The notes beneath the pieces were generated by a model, which was given only the letters and a program-made list of their open reading frames with translations, was not told where the DNA came from and did not search any database. This document shows, one piece after another, positions 49,954-59,101 of a stretch of DNA of 64,000 nucleotides. Each line of letters starts with the position of its first letter. The stretch's first letter is position 1. A program made the position numbers and the translations under genes. This DNA is from an uncultured Candidatus Melainabacteria bacterium (lineage in GTDB: Bacteria; Cyanobacteriota; Vampirovibrionia; Gastranaerophilales; Gastranaerophilaceae): the NCBI GenBank assembly GCA_934718275.1, contig CAKUZD010000004.1, forward strand, positions 186,001 to 250,000, written 5' to 3'.

Positions 49954-50556
49954 ATGGCTAGATATACAGGACCTTCTAATAAATTATTTAGAAATAAAAA
50001 AGTAAAAGATTTGTCAAACAGAAAATTAACTTCTTCTATGAGACAAAATGCTTCAGGTCAACACGGTGCAGTAAGAAAGAAACTTTCTGAATATGCTTTG
50101 CACTTGGCAGAAAAACAAAAAATCAGATTTACATACCTAGTAAGCGAAAAACAATTTGCTAAATATTATGCCGAAGCTGCTAGAAGAAAAGGTGTAACAG
50201 GTACTATCTTGTTACAAATTCTTGAAGCAAGATTAGATAACGTTCTATTCAGAGCAGGTTTGGGGATTACTCGTAAACAAACAAGACAAATTGTTAACCA
50301 TGGTCATGTACTTGTTAACGGTAGTAAAGTTGATATTCCATCATACCTTGTTAAAGCAGGTGATGTAATTACTATCAGAACAAAAAGTAACGCTTTCTTG
50401 AAAAATGTTACGGAATTAATTGACATGCCTTGTTCAGCAGCTTGGTTAACAGTTGATAAAGAAGCTCAAAAAATCACTTTCGATAGAATTCCTGAAAGAG
50501 AAGAATTAGACCCAGACTTCAAAGAACAACTTGTAATTGAATACTATTCTAAATAG
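49954..50556 (+). CDS. rpsD: 30S ribosomal protein S4 (uS4)
   Basis: 200 residues. MARYTGPSNKLFR, then the S4 RNA-binding domain (LEARLDNVLFRAGLGITRKQ, ARQIVNHGHVLVNG-like). The four N-terminal zinc cysteines of some S4 proteins are absent (C- form). Nucleates small-subunit assembly. AAAGGAGAAAATA precedes ATG. In photosynthetic cyanobacteria rpsD usually lies apart from this cluster, here it is inside. Confidence 0.96.
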   Translation: MARYTGPSNKLFRNKKVKDLSNRKLTSSMRQNASGQHGAVRKKLSEYALHLAEKQKIRFTYLVSEKQFAKYYAEAARRKGVTGTILLQILEARLDNVLFRAGLGITRKQTRQIVNHGHVLVNGSKVDIPSYLVKAGDVITIRTKSNAFLKNVTELIDMPCSAAWLTVDKEAQKITFDRIPEREELDPDFKEQLVIEYYSK

Positions 50557-50644
50557 CGCTGATTAGCTGATATAGCTAAACAAGCAGAACAGTGAAAACT
50601 GTTAAAAGCAAATAGTTAATCGAAAAACTAGGAGATTAAATAAG

Positions 50645-51613
50645 ATGGAATTAAAAATTAAATGTGTTAATACAACAACAAGTTCTGACGGTTCACAATA
50701 CGGTAAATTCGTAATCGAACCGTTGGAAAAAGGTTTTGGTACTACAATCGGTAATTCATTAAGACGAGTACTTTTATCAAGCCTTGAAGGAACTGCTGTT
50801 ACTTCTGCTAGAATTGAAGGTATTACTCACGAATACACTGCTATTCCGGGTGTATTGGAAGATGTTATTGATGTAATGCTTAACCTTAAAGGATTGGTTG
50901 TAAAAACTGATTCCAAAGAACCTCAACATTTAAGAATAGATGTTGATCGCCCGGGTGCAGTGCTTGCAAGTGATATTCAATTACCTGCCGGTGTTAAAGT
51001 TGTTAATCCGGATTGGTTGATTTGTACTGTAGCAGATGGTGGCAGTTTCCATGCTGACGTTATCGTTGAAACAGGCAAAGGATATGTTGCACACGATGTT
51101 CCTAGAGACTCAAAAGGCGTTTCAATTGACGTTCTTCCTATAGATGCAACGTTTATGCCAATCAAACGTGTTAGCTACAACGTAGAAAGCACTCGTGTAG
51201 GCGATTCAATTGACTTTGATAAGTTGACTCTTGAAATTTGGTCTAACGGTTCTATTGATGTAACAAATGCATTAAGCCAAGCAGCTAATTTATTGATTGA
51301 CCACTTTATGCAAATTGCGTCAATTACAGGTCAACCTGTAGTAACCCCTTCAATGGCTATTGAAGAAGAAAAAGAAGAAGATTCTAATACTCCGACAATG
51401 ACTATTGAAGAATTGGAACTTTCAGTTAGAGCATATAATTGCTTGAAACGTGCAAGCATCAATTCAATGGCTGAATTGTTGAAAAAATCAGAACACGATT
51501 TATTAAACATTAAAAACTTCGGCAAGAAATCTTCTGACGAAGTAATAGAAAGACTTCATCATTTCGGTTTAGATTTAGCTCCAAATCCTGAAATTGAAGA
51601 AGAAGCTCTATAA
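50645..51613 (+). CDS. rpoA: RNA polymerase alpha subunit
   Basis: 322 residues. Alpha-NTD (FVIEPLEKGFGTTIGNSLRR, LLSSLEGTAVTSARI) for dimerisation and beta/beta-prime binding, an acidic linker (about 240-258), and alpha-CTD (LELSVRAYNCLKRASINSMA, LLNIKNFGKKSSDEV) for UP-element and activator contacts. Full length. AGGAGATTAAATAAG precedes ATG. Confidence 0.97.
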   Translation: MELKIKCVNTTTSSDGSQYGKFVIEPLEKGFGTTIGNSLRRVLLSSLEGTAVTSARIEGITHEYTAIPGVLEDVIDVMLNLKGLVVKTDSKEPQHLRIDVDRPGAVLASDIQLPAGVKVVNPDWLICTVADGGSFHADVIVETGKGYVAHDVPRDSKGVSIDVLPIDATFMPIKRVSYNVESTRVGDSIDFDKLTLEIWSNGSIDVTNALSQAANLLIDHFMQIASITGQPVVTPSMAIEEEKEEDSNTPTMTIEELELSVRAYNCLKRASINSMAELLKKSEHDLLNIKNFGKKSSDEVIERLHHFGLDLAPNPEIEEEAL

Positions 51614-51671
51614 AACAAATAGAGCAAATAACTCAGTAATTTAACAATAATAAAATATAAAGGACAAAAAA

Positions 51672-52100
51672 ATGAGACACCAAACTAAAAAAAATACGCT
51701 CGGAAAGGCAAAAGATCAAAGAGATGCTTTGTTGCGCTCTTTAGCTACCGAACTTTTTGTTCATGGTGAAATCAAAACAACTATGGCTAGAGCAAAAGCT
51801 TTACAACCATACGCTGAAGAAATTATCACCCTTGCAAAAAGAGGCGATCTTCACGCTCGCCGTCAAGCAGCTAAATTCATTTTTGACAAAGAAACAGGTA
51901 AATTCATGGATTTAGCATCAGGCGAAGTTTTTGATGCTCCTCAAGCAGACAAAAAACTTGCTGACGAAACAGTTTTAAGAAAACTTTTCGTAGTTATCGG
52001 TAAAAAATATTCAGACCGTAAAGGTGGATATACTAGAATTTTTAGATTACCACCTAGACGCGGTGATGCTTCTGAAATGGCTTTAATCCAATTGGTATAA
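51672..52100 (+). CDS. rplQ: 50S ribosomal protein L17 (bL17)
   Basis: 142 residues: MRHQTKKNTLGKAKDQRDAL, LLRSLATELFVHGEIKTTMA, ARAKALQPYAEEIITLAKRG, ending GYTRIFRLPPRRGDASEMAL. Some 15-20 residues longer than the shortest L17s owing to an insert around 78-98 (FMDLASGEVFDAPQADKK). Near the exit tunnel. Confidence 0.96.
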   Translation: MRHQTKKNTLGKAKDQRDALLRSLATELFVHGEIKTTMARAKALQPYAEEIITLAKRGDLHARRQAAKFIFDKETGKFMDLASGEVFDAPQADKKLADETVLRKLFVVIGKKYSDRKGGYTRIFRLPPRRGDASEMALIQLV

Positions 52101-52104
52101 GCTA

Positions 52105-52872
52105 ATGCGTTATGCACTTCAAGTTCAGTATATTGGTAAGAATTATGCCGGAAGTCAAATTCAATTTGAAAAAGGAATAGAAATTCAGACACCAACAATT
52201 CAAGGAGAACTTGAAAAGGCAATCAGTACATTGATATTCGGTGATACCGAAAATAAAAACCGACAAGTTAAGACAGTCTTTTCCGGAAGAACTGACCGCG
52301 GTGTTAATTCGATTGGGCAAGTAGTTCATTTCGATGTAGATAAATCTATTGTTGCTTCAAAGTTTGTCTATCAATTAAATGAAATTCTTCCAAAGGATAT
52401 TTCGGTTAGTAACTTGAGTGAAAAGGATAACAAGTTTCACGCTCAGAAATCTGCCAAATGCAGACATTACAGGTTTGTTTTTGTTAACAGAAAGTGTAAA
52501 AATGCATTTGACGGAGATTTGATGCGTGTAAAGTTTCCGATTGATATTGAAAGAATGCAGAAAGCCTTGAATTACATTAAGGGTGAGCATGATTTTACAA
52601 GTTTTAAGAGTTCCGGAACGCTAAACCCAAGCAAGATTTGTTTTATAGAAGAAGCCGTTTGCCAAAAAGACGGTGACAGAGTTGTTATTGATATTATAGG
52701 GAACAGATTTCTTTATAATATGGTAAGAACTATTGTCGGAACCCTTTTAGAAATAGAAGGGCATAATATGCCGGCAGAGCACATTATGCAAGTATTAAAT
52801 GCTTGTGATAGAAGCAAAGCCGGACAAACAGTCAGTCCTTACGGGTTGACGTTAATGAAAGTAGAATACTAA
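52105..52872 (+). CDS. truA: tRNA pseudouridine(38-40) synthase TruA
   Basis: 255 residues, 4 nt after rplQ. Catalytic aspartate in SGRTDRGVNSIGQVVHF; further marks DFTSFKSSG and RFLYNMVRTIVGTLLEIEG. Makes pseudouridine at positions 38-40 of the anticodon arm. The rplQ-truA-rplM-rpsI order is common in cyanobacteria and Firmicutes. Confidence 0.94.
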   Translation: MRYALQVQYIGKNYAGSQIQFEKGIEIQTPTIQGELEKAISTLIFGDTENKNRQVKTVFSGRTDRGVNSIGQVVHFDVDKSIVASKFVYQLNEILPKDISVSNLSEKDNKFHAQKSAKCRHYRFVFVNRKCKNAFDGDLMRVKFPIDIERMQKALNYIKGEHDFTSFKSSGTLNPSKICFIEEAVCQKDGDRVVIDIIGNRFLYNMVRTIVGTLLEIEGHNMPAEHIMQVLNACDRSKAGQTVSPYGLTLMKVEY

Positions 52873-52911
52873 TACTCATTATAGAGTACAAAATAAAAAA
52901 TGGAGACAAGC

Positions 52912-53349
52912 ATGAAAACATATTCAGCAAAACCTCTAGAAGTTGAAAGAAAATGGTATGTAATTGATGCTGAGGGTGAAATCCTTGGTAGATTGGCAAC
53001 CAGAGTAGCTAATATTTTAAGAGGAAAAAATAAACCTGAATACACTCCAAACGTTGATACAGGTGATTTCGTTATCGTAATCAACGCTGAAAAAGTAGTT
53101 GTTTCAGGTAAAAAAGAAACTGATAAAATTTATTACCATCACACAGGTTTCCCTGGTGGATTAAAATCAGCTAGCGTAAAAGAATTACGTGAAAAAGATG
53201 CAAGACTTTTAATTGAAAAAGCTGTTAAAGGTATGCTTCAACACAATACATTGGGTGATACTCAATTTACTAAATTGAAAGTATACAACGGACCTGAACA
53301 TCCACACGCAGCTCAAAAACCTATCGTGTTGGAAAAGGAGGCTAAATAG
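52912..53349 (+). CDS. rplM: 50S ribosomal protein L13 (uL13)
   Basis: 145 residues from ATG 52912, 6 nt after GGAG; the in-frame ATG at 52900 overlaps that site and is rejected. MKTYSAKPLEVERKWYVIDA, GRLATRVANILRGKNKPEYT, KVVVSGKKETDKIYYHHTG. An early assembly protein of the large subunit. Confidence 0.96.
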   Translation: MKTYSAKPLEVERKWYVIDAEGEILGRLATRVANILRGKNKPEYTPNVDTGDFVIVINAEKVVVSGKKETDKIYYHHTGFPGGLKSASVKELREKDARLLIEKAVKGMLQHNTLGDTQFTKLKVYNGPEHPHAAQKPIVLEKEAK

Positions 53350-53351
53350 TT

Positions 53352-53747
53352 ATGGCAGATAAAGAAATTATGGCTACAGGCCGCAGAAAAACCTCTATTG
53401 CAGTTGTTAAACTTGTAAAAGGTAAAGGCAGAATTTTTGTTAACGGTAAAACATTGAAAAACTATATCGGTAACAGACCTGCTATTGAAATGTTAGTATA
53501 CAGACCTTTAGTTTTGACTGATAATCAAGAAAAATATGATGTAAGAGTTAAAGCTGTAGGCGGCGGAATTGTTGCTCAATGCGGAGCTATTAGACATGGT
53601 ATTTCAAGAGCTTTAGTTAAAGCTAATGAAGAATACAAAAATGTATTACGTTTAGAAGGATTGTTAACTCGTGACCCACGTGTTAAAGAACGTAAAAAAT
53701 ACGGTCGTAAACGTGCAAGAAAACGTTTCCAATTCTCAAAACGTTAA
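53352..53747 (+). CDS. rpsI: 30S ribosomal protein S9 (uS9)
   Basis: 131 residues: ATGRRKTSIAVVKLVKGKGR, GGGIVAQCGAIRHGISRALV, and the terminal GRKRARKRFQFSKR whose end reaches the P-site tRNA. Start 2 nt after rplM with AAAGGAGG inside rplM's end. Last gene of the ribosomal run. Confidence 0.97.
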   Translation: MADKEIMATGRRKTSIAVVKLVKGKGRIFVNGKTLKNYIGNRPAIEMLVYRPLVLTDNQEKYDVRVKAVGGGIVAQCGAIRHGISRALVKANEEYKNVLRLEGLLTRDPRVKERKKYGRKRARKRFQFSKR

Positions 53748-53781
53748 TCGTATTGCGAATTTCGCAAAAACAATATTCAAG

Positions 53782-53812
53782 AAAAGAACGGCAGAATTGT
53801 CGTTCTTTTTTT
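53782..53812 (+). terminator. Terminator of the ribosomal operon
   Basis: AAGAACG (53784-53790) pairs with CGTTCTT (53801-53807) followed by a T-run. Confidence 0.85.
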
Positions 53813-54012
53813 ATTAGGTGGTAATTGGTGTTTTTCGTATTTTGTTCGAAAATTATATCCTGTTGAAACAAAGCCCTCAAAATGACTATTTCTGATTGAA
53901 TATAAACATGTTGTTAACTTTTGTAACGAAAAAGATAAGTTGTGAAATTGAAGATTTTTAAAATACTTTATATAAGCAAGAGAGATAAAAAAAGAATATA
54001 AGGAGAGATGAG

Positions 54013-54339
54013 ATGACTTTTTTAGCATTAGATGCACAGAAAAACTTATTTACATTACAAAAAAGCCAATTACAATTTGAGCAAACTCTTGTAATGAGTA
54101 GAGCAAATTATATTACTAAGCAAATGAGTTATAGAGCGCAGGAGTTGCAAGATGCAGATATTAATACAGATGATGATCCTACTTACATCCAACTGCAGCA
54201 GGAAGAATCATATCTTGAAACTCGACAAGATTCTTTAGATTCACAGATTAGTTTGATGGAAAATGAAATTTCCAGTTTAAAGAACCTTGTAAACAGTAAT
54301 ATTAAGTCTGCTTGTACATTGAACTTAATCGGTGGCTAG
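54013..54339 (+). CDS. Mini-member of the conserved-end family (copy 3)
   Basis: 108 residues. MTFLALDAQKNLFTLQKSQL aligns with the N termini of 35803 and 41651 (A-x-Q, L-x-L, K, FE). The C-terminal coil LETRQDSLDSQISLMENEIS, SLKNLVNSNIKSAC aligns with their C termini. There is almost nothing between the two ends, so this is the family without its variable centre. AGGAGAGATGAG precedes ATG. No clear sigma-28 site; a TAACTTTT...GATAA string upstream has the wrong spacing. Confidence 0.78.
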   Translation: MTFLALDAQKNLFTLQKSQLQFEQTLVMSRANYITKQMSYRAQELQDADINTDDDPTYIQLQQEESYLETRQDSLDSQISLMENEISSLKNLVNSNIKSACTLNLIGG

Positions 54340-54517
54340 TAAATAATGGCAATTGAATATAATGGGATTGCTACAGCTCCACTACGCGTTCCGCTTCGCA
54401 ACGACAGTTTTGATTAAATAATTCTAAATTTGTCATTATGAGGAGAACAAAGTTCAACGTAGTAATCGCATCATATTGAAAATTAATGAAAGTCGTTTGA
54501 CAATGACGGTTGAAAAT
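54340..54517. repeat. Degenerate intergenic repeat remnants
   Basis: Weak copies of the array modules: GTCATTATGAGGAGAA near 54436 and a GTTTGACAATGACGG end near 54494. No gene. Confidence 0.45.
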
Positions 54518-55348
54518 TTATTTCCCGGCTAATTCAACGGTATTAAGCATTAAAGATGCAATAGTCATCGGGCCTACACCTCCCGGAACAGGAGAAATAT
54601 AAGCGGCAACATTAGAAACATTTTCGAAATCAACATCTCCGCTGATTTTTCCATTCTCATCTCTAAAAATTCCTACATCAATAACTACACAATTAGATTT
54701 TAACATTTTTTCCCCTATAACATTTTTTCCCACTGCTGACACAATTATATCAGCAGTTTTTGTTATGTTTGCGAGGTTTTTTGTATGGCTATGACACATT
54801 GTAACTGTTGCATTTCGTTTTAAAAGCATTTGAGCAACGGGTTTTCCTACCAAGTTTGAACGCCCGACAACTACAACATTTTTTCCATCCAATTCAATAT
54901 TATATTCATCTAAAAGTAACAAAATCCCTTTAGGAGTGCATGGATATACATAAGGTTCTTCTCCTGAAAATAACTTCCCTAAATTATACGGAGTTAACCC
55001 ATCGACATCTTTTTGAGGCAAAATAGAGTCTATTATTTTATTTTTGTTTATGTGATTTGGCAAAGGTAATTGAACTAAAATCGCAGTAACATTTTTATCA
55101 GAATTTAATTCTTTTATTTTCTCTAAAAGTTCTTGTTCAGAAACATTTTCCGGATATTCTACTGAAATTGAGTTAATTCCTAACTTTTCAGCTGTTTTTT
55201 TCTTATTTCGTACATATATTTGACTTGCAGGATTATTGCCAACCAAAATTACTGCTAAAGTCGGCTTTTTATGCATGACATCTAATTTTGTTTTTAAATT
55301 TTCAAATATTTTGTCTCTTAATTTTTTCCCATCTAAAATTATTGTCAT
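54518..55348 (-). CDS. folD: Methylenetetrahydrofolate dehydrogenase/cyclohydrolase FolD
   Basis: 276 residues. Catalytic YVRNKKKTAEKLGI (family YxxxK), VQLPLPNHI, QKDVDGLTPYNLG, Rossmann VVVVGRSNLVGKPVAQMLL and the closing PVPGGVGPMTIASLMLNT. Interconverts 5,10-methylene- and 10-formyl-tetrahydrofolate. Only 1 nt separates it from the upstream CooC-like gene, so the two are co-expressed. Confidence 0.95.
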   Translation of the reverse strand: MTIILDGKKLRDKIFENLKTKLDVMHKKPTLAVILVGNNPASQIYVRNKKKTAEKLGINSISVEYPENVSEQELLEKIKELNSDKNVTAILVQLPLPNHINKNKIIDSILPQKDVDGLTPYNLGKLFSGEEPYVYPCTPKGILLLLDEYNIELDGKNVVVVGRSNLVGKPVAQMLLKRNATVTMCHSHTKNLANITKTADIIVSAVGKNVIGEKMLKSNCVVIDVGIFRDENGKISGDVDFENVSNVAAYISPVPGGVGPMTIASLMLNTVELAGK

Positions 55349-55349
55349 T

Positions 55350-56102
55350 TTACTCCCTTACTTGTGGTAAATTTAACCTGAAATAAAACTGTTTTATAGC
55401 ATCTTGAACAATAGAGGAGTCTCTGTCTATTGCATGACTTTTAAGTTCTTCATCGAGAGGAACTACTCCAAGAACATCCAAATCATATCGTTTTAAAAAT
55501 TCATAAAGAGCATTTAAATCTGAGCCATCTGCTTTATTTATAACAACCCCAAGTTGATTTCCGGCAGCATATTTGGCACTAAATTCTTCAATACGTTTAG
55601 CTAGGTGCGCACTTTCATCAGTCGGATTTGCAATAATTACTGTTGTATCTATATCTGTATCTACAAGTTGGTTTAGATATTTTAAATCAAATTCACAATC
55701 AAAAATTACAATGTCATATCTATCAATAAGTTTTAAAACAGCATCATTAATTTGGCCTGTAATTGGACAACGGCAGTCTTTAGAGCCGACAAACCAAGAA
55801 ACGATTATATCGACATTTTCATCTAAGGAGACAACAATATCTTCCATAGCCCATTCAACGTATTCTTGCTTAGACATCCCTTCGGGAATACCGGTTTTGT
55901 ATTCATGTTTTCCACTTCTAATACCATAAATGGTGTTTCGGATATCAAGTCCAAAGCTATGTCCTAATTCGCCGGTTAAATCATTGTCAAACAACAGAAT
56001 AGATTTTTCAGGAAAATATTCTTGAAATACTCTCAAAAACCCTTTTACAATTGTTGTTTTTCCGCTTCCGCTTTTTCCGGTAACTGCTAATTTAAAAGTC
56101 AT
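55350..56102 (-). CDS. CooC-like P-loop ATPase (nickel-insertion type)
   Basis: 250 residues of the MinD/ParA/CooC class. Deviant Walker A with signature lysine, TGKSGSGKTT (8-17); switch FDNDLTGELGHSFGL. A C-x-C motif (C110, C112 in SKDCRCPI) sits where CooC proteins bind nickel between two subunits. IIANPTDES and LGVVINKAD follow. CooC proteins help mature CO dehydrogenase or acetyl-CoA synthase. Pairing with folD fits one-carbon metabolism, but no such enzyme is in the window, so the target is open. GAGAGGTTT precedes ATG. Confidence 0.78.
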   Translation of the reverse strand: MTFKLAVTGKSGSGKTTIVKGFLRVFQEYFPEKSILLFDNDLTGELGHSFGLDIRNTIYGIRSGKHEYKTGIPEGMSKQEYVEWAMEDIVVSLDENVDIIVSWFVGSKDCRCPITGQINDAVLKLIDRYDIVIFDCEFDLKYLNQLVDTDIDTTVIIANPTDESAHLAKRIEEFSAKYAAGNQLGVVINKADGSDLNALYEFLKRYDLDVLGVVPLDEELKSHAIDRDSSIVQDAIKQFYFRLNLPQVRE

Positions 56103-56185
56103 AAACCTCTCTTTATATAAAAAACGAAGACATAATTTTCATTAATTTTGAAAAATATGCCTTCGTTTCTATTGTTTCATAATAC

Positions 56186-56683
56186 CTATTCTGCTGCTTC
56201 TTCAGCAACTTCCTCAACAGCTTCTTTCAAAACTTCAGAAGCTGTAACAACAACTGCTAATTCACATCTAACTTTTGAAGTTAATTTAATAAGCATAGTG
56301 TATTCACCCACTTTGTTGATAGGAGCGTTTAAAGAAACAACTTTTCTATCAACTTCAATACCGGATTTTTCTTTTAATTCTTCAGTCAATTTTTTAGTAG
56401 TAATTGTTCCGAATAATTTACCTGATTCTCCAGCTTTTGCAGAAAGTTCAAGTTTAGCGAATTCTTCAATTTTCTTAGCTGTTTCAAGAGCTTCTGCATG
56501 TAATTTTTCTTGTTTAGCTTTAATTCTAGCTAAATTCTTTTCTCTGTTTTCTAAAGCACCTTTTGTAGCAACTTCAGCAACTGATTGTGGAAGCAAAAAG
56601 TTTCTGGCATAACCGTCTTTTACGTTAACGATATCGCCTGCTTCACCTAGGTTTTGAATGTCTTTTTTCAATATAACCTGCAT
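56186..56683 (-). CDS. rplI: 50S ribosomal protein L9 (bL9)
   Basis: 165 residues: MQVILKKDIQNLGEAGDIVN, VKDGYARNFLLPQSVA, a long connecting helix and a C-terminal RNA-binding lobe, plus a short acidic tail (EEVAEEAAE) beyond the usual 148-150 residues. AAAGGAGATATAAA precedes ATG. Confidence 0.95.
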   Translation of the reverse strand: MQVILKKDIQNLGEAGDIVNVKDGYARNFLLPQSVAEVATKGALENREKNLARIKAKQEKLHAEALETAKKIEEFAKLELSAKAGESGKLFGTITTKKLTEELKEKSGIEVDRKVVSLNAPINKVGEYTMLIKLTSKVRCELAVVVTASEVLKEAVEEVAEEAAE

Positions 56684-56909
56684 TTTATATCTCCTTTTAT
56701 TATTATAATTTTGTACTATTTATATTCGCAAGTAAACTAATATTACAATAAACAAAACTTAATGTCGAGAGTTTTTTTCAGAATGTAAAGAAAGTGAATA
56801 TATTTTGGCAAAAACTTGTATTATTAGCTACCATTTTTGGACTAACAATATAAAAAAAGAGGTGCAATAACCATTGTACCTCTTTTTATTTTGAATATTT
56901 GTTAAAGTT
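56684..56909. other. Spacer between ftsH end and rplI start
   Basis: Contains the ftsH terminator (56852-56889) and AT-rich sequence in which the rplI promoter probably lies. No gene seen. Confidence 0.4.
56852..56889 (-). terminator. ftsH terminator
   Basis: AAAGAGGT/ACCTCTTT stem extended by CAA/TTG, with an A-run at the left end, i.e. a U-run for the minus-strand transcript. Confidence 0.8.
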
Positions 56910-58811
56910 TTAACAATTTCTTTCGTGTTCTACTCTGTTCATAATATCTTGGAATTCTTCCGCATTAATAGTTTCTTTATCGAGAAGTTCTTTTGAAATA
57001 GCTTCCAACATATCTCTGTTTGAATTTAGTAAGTTTTTAGCTTCCTCATATTTTTCATCAACGATTTTTTTCATTTCTTCGTCAATTTCAAATGCCACTT
57101 GTTCTGAGTAATCTCTTTGGTGTCCAAAATCTCTACCCATAAATACATTCTCTTGGTTTTTGCCATAAGCCATATTGCCTAGCCTGTCTGACATTCCCCA
57201 AGCTGTAACCATTTTTCTTGCGATGTTTGTTACATTAATAAGGTCTTGAGAAGCCCCTGTGCTTACCCTGTCTTTTCCGTAAATGATTTCTTCTGCAGCA
57301 CGACCACCTAGTGATACGGTAATTTGTGCCAGAAGTTTGGCTTTATTGGTGTGAACTTTTTCATCTTTAGGTTTTGTCCAAGTAACACCAAGTGCGTATC
57401 CTCTTGGAATAATTGAAACCTTGTGAAGTTCATCAGCATCTTTAAGTAATTTTGCAAGTAGAGCGTGTCCTACTTCGTGATAAGATGTTAATTCTTTATC
57501 CTCGTCAGTTAATACTTTACTTTTCTTTTCTATGCCTGCAATAACTCTATCTATAGAATTATCAATATCGCCCATAGAAATCTTTTCTTTATTGTTTCTT
57601 GCTGCAAGTAATGCTGCTTCGTTTAATAAGTTTTGCAAATCTGCTCCTGTAAACCCGGGGGTACGCTTAGCAAGTGTTTTTAAATCAACTTCAGGTTCAA
57701 GTTGTTTGTTTTTTGCGTGAACTTTTAAGATTTGTTCCCTACCGCGAACATCCGGAGCATTAATATAAATTTGTCTGTCGAACCTTCCCGGTCTTAAAAG
57801 TGCATTATCCAAAATGTCAGGTCTGTTTGTTGCTGCAATTACAATGATATTTGTGTTTTCATCAAAACCATCCATTTCAACAAGCAATTGGTTAAGAGTT
57901 TGTTCTCTTTCATCGTGGCCACCGCCCATTCCGGCTCCTCTTTGGCGGCCAACCGCATCAATCTCGTCAATAAAGATAATACAAGGCTGATGTTTTTTAG
58001 CTTGTTCAAATAAGTCTCTAACACGGCTCGCCCCAACACCAACAAACATTTCAACGAAATCAGAACCGCTAATTGAAAAGAATGGAACACCGGCTTCTCC
58101 TGCGACTGCTTTTGCCATTAATGTTTTACCTGTTCCGGGAGGTCCCACAAGAAGCACACCTTTTGGAATTTTTGCGCCTAATTTTATGTATTTGTCGCCA
58201 TTTTTTAGAAAATCAACGATTTCTTCAAGTTCCTTCTTTTCCTCGTCAATTCCGGCAACATCTTTAAATGTTGTTTTAACTTTGCTATCCAAGAGCATTT
58301 TTGCTTTGCTTTTCCCAAATGACATAGCTTGTGAACCGCCTGCTTGAATGCTTTTTGCCATGAATGCAAGAAATACCAAAAACAAAATTGGTAATAACAA
58401 ATAGCTCAAAAGATTTGCTATAGTCTTAGAAGACTCAGATGCTCTTGTGATTTGAATATCTGCATTAGATACATCTAACTTTTTCATTAATTCCGGATCG
58501 TACATTGGAGTTAAAACTTTGTATTTTAAAGTTGGAGCTTTAGTAGTTTCAGGAATTCCGAACGGATTATTCATTGTAGGTGTAATTGTTGTTTTAGTAG
58601 TAGCTTTAGGTTGTACTTTTGGAATAGCAATTAAAAAATCGTCAGATTTTTCTATTTTTTTGAATTCTCCCTTATCTAATCTTTCCAAAAAATTTGAATA
58701 CGAAATCTCGGAAACTTTAGTTGTTGTTCCTGACACAAATACCGAAGAAACGAATAGTATAATAACTATTGCGAGTACAATATACATCCCTGCAGATTGA
58801 TTTTTATTCAT
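56910..58811 (-). CDS. ftsH: ATP-dependent zinc metalloprotease FtsH
   Basis: 633 residues from ATG 58811 (AGAGGG upstream; the GTG at 58820 touches that site). Two membrane helices (about 8-26 and 132-152) flank a periplasmic domain with an insert rich in threonine/lysine (about 66-95). AAA domain: Walker A GPPGTGKT at 223-230, IIFIDEIDAVGRQRGAG, SRH region TNRPDILDNALLRPGRFDRQ. Peptidase HEVGHALLAKLL supplies zinc ligands. Degrades membrane and regulatory proteins at the inner membrane. Confidence 0.95.
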   Translation of the reverse strand: MNKNQSAGMYIVLAIVIILFVSSVFVSGTTTKVSEISYSNFLERLDKGEFKKIEKSDDFLIAIPKVQPKATTKTTITPTMNNPFGIPETTKAPTLKYKVLTPMYDPELMKKLDVSNADIQITRASESSKTIANLLSYLLLPILFLVFLAFMAKSIQAGGSQAMSFGKSKAKMLLDSKVKTTFKDVAGIDEEKKELEEIVDFLKNGDKYIKLGAKIPKGVLLVGPPGTGKTLMAKAVAGEAGVPFFSISGSDFVEMFVGVGASRVRDLFEQAKKHQPCIIFIDEIDAVGRQRGAGMGGGHDEREQTLNQLLVEMDGFDENTNIIVIAATNRPDILDNALLRPGRFDRQIYINAPDVRGREQILKVHAKNKQLEPEVDLKTLAKRTPGFTGADLQNLLNEAALLAARNNKEKISMGDIDNSIDRVIAGIEKKSKVLTDEDKELTSYHEVGHALLAKLLKDADELHKVSIIPRGYALGVTWTKPKDEKVHTNKAKLLAQITVSLGGRAAEEIIYGKDRVSTGASQDLINVTNIARKMVTAWGMSDRLGNMAYGKNQENVFMGRDFGHQRDYSEQVAFEIDEEMKKIVDEKYEEAKNLLNSNRDMLEAISKELLDKETINAEEFQDIMNRVEHERNC

Positions 58812-59101
58812 TAAAAACACCGCCCTCTTTATATCTATCTAACTTGCCTTATTATAACTCAAAAATAGAAAAATTGATAGTGGAAAGTTTTAGTAGAACG
58901 AGGAAATTATCTTGAAAGGTAATAATAAGTTGTATTCCTTTGAGCAAAGTCATTAGAATTGTTGTGTGCCTTATTTTGAACCGGATTTAGAGTCTGTTAA
59001 TTTCTATTAAAATATACTGTTGGGTATATATTACACCAATATTGTAACCAATCAACCGGATTAGTTTAGGGCAAAATATTCAGTATGACTAAAAACATTC
59101 C
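58812..59101. repeat. Spacer with degenerate repeat remnants
   Basis: Short recognisable pieces of the array modules: TTTGAGCAAAGTCATTAGAA near 58938, GATTTAGAGTCTGTTAATTT near 58986, CACCAATATTG near 59033, CAACCGGATTAG near 59053. Strongly worn. No gene. Confidence 0.45.

Noticed and set aside
53914..53940. Sigma-28 promoter before the mini-paralogue
   Set aside because: TAACTTTT and GATAA are present but only about 9 nt apart and the -35 has two mismatches.
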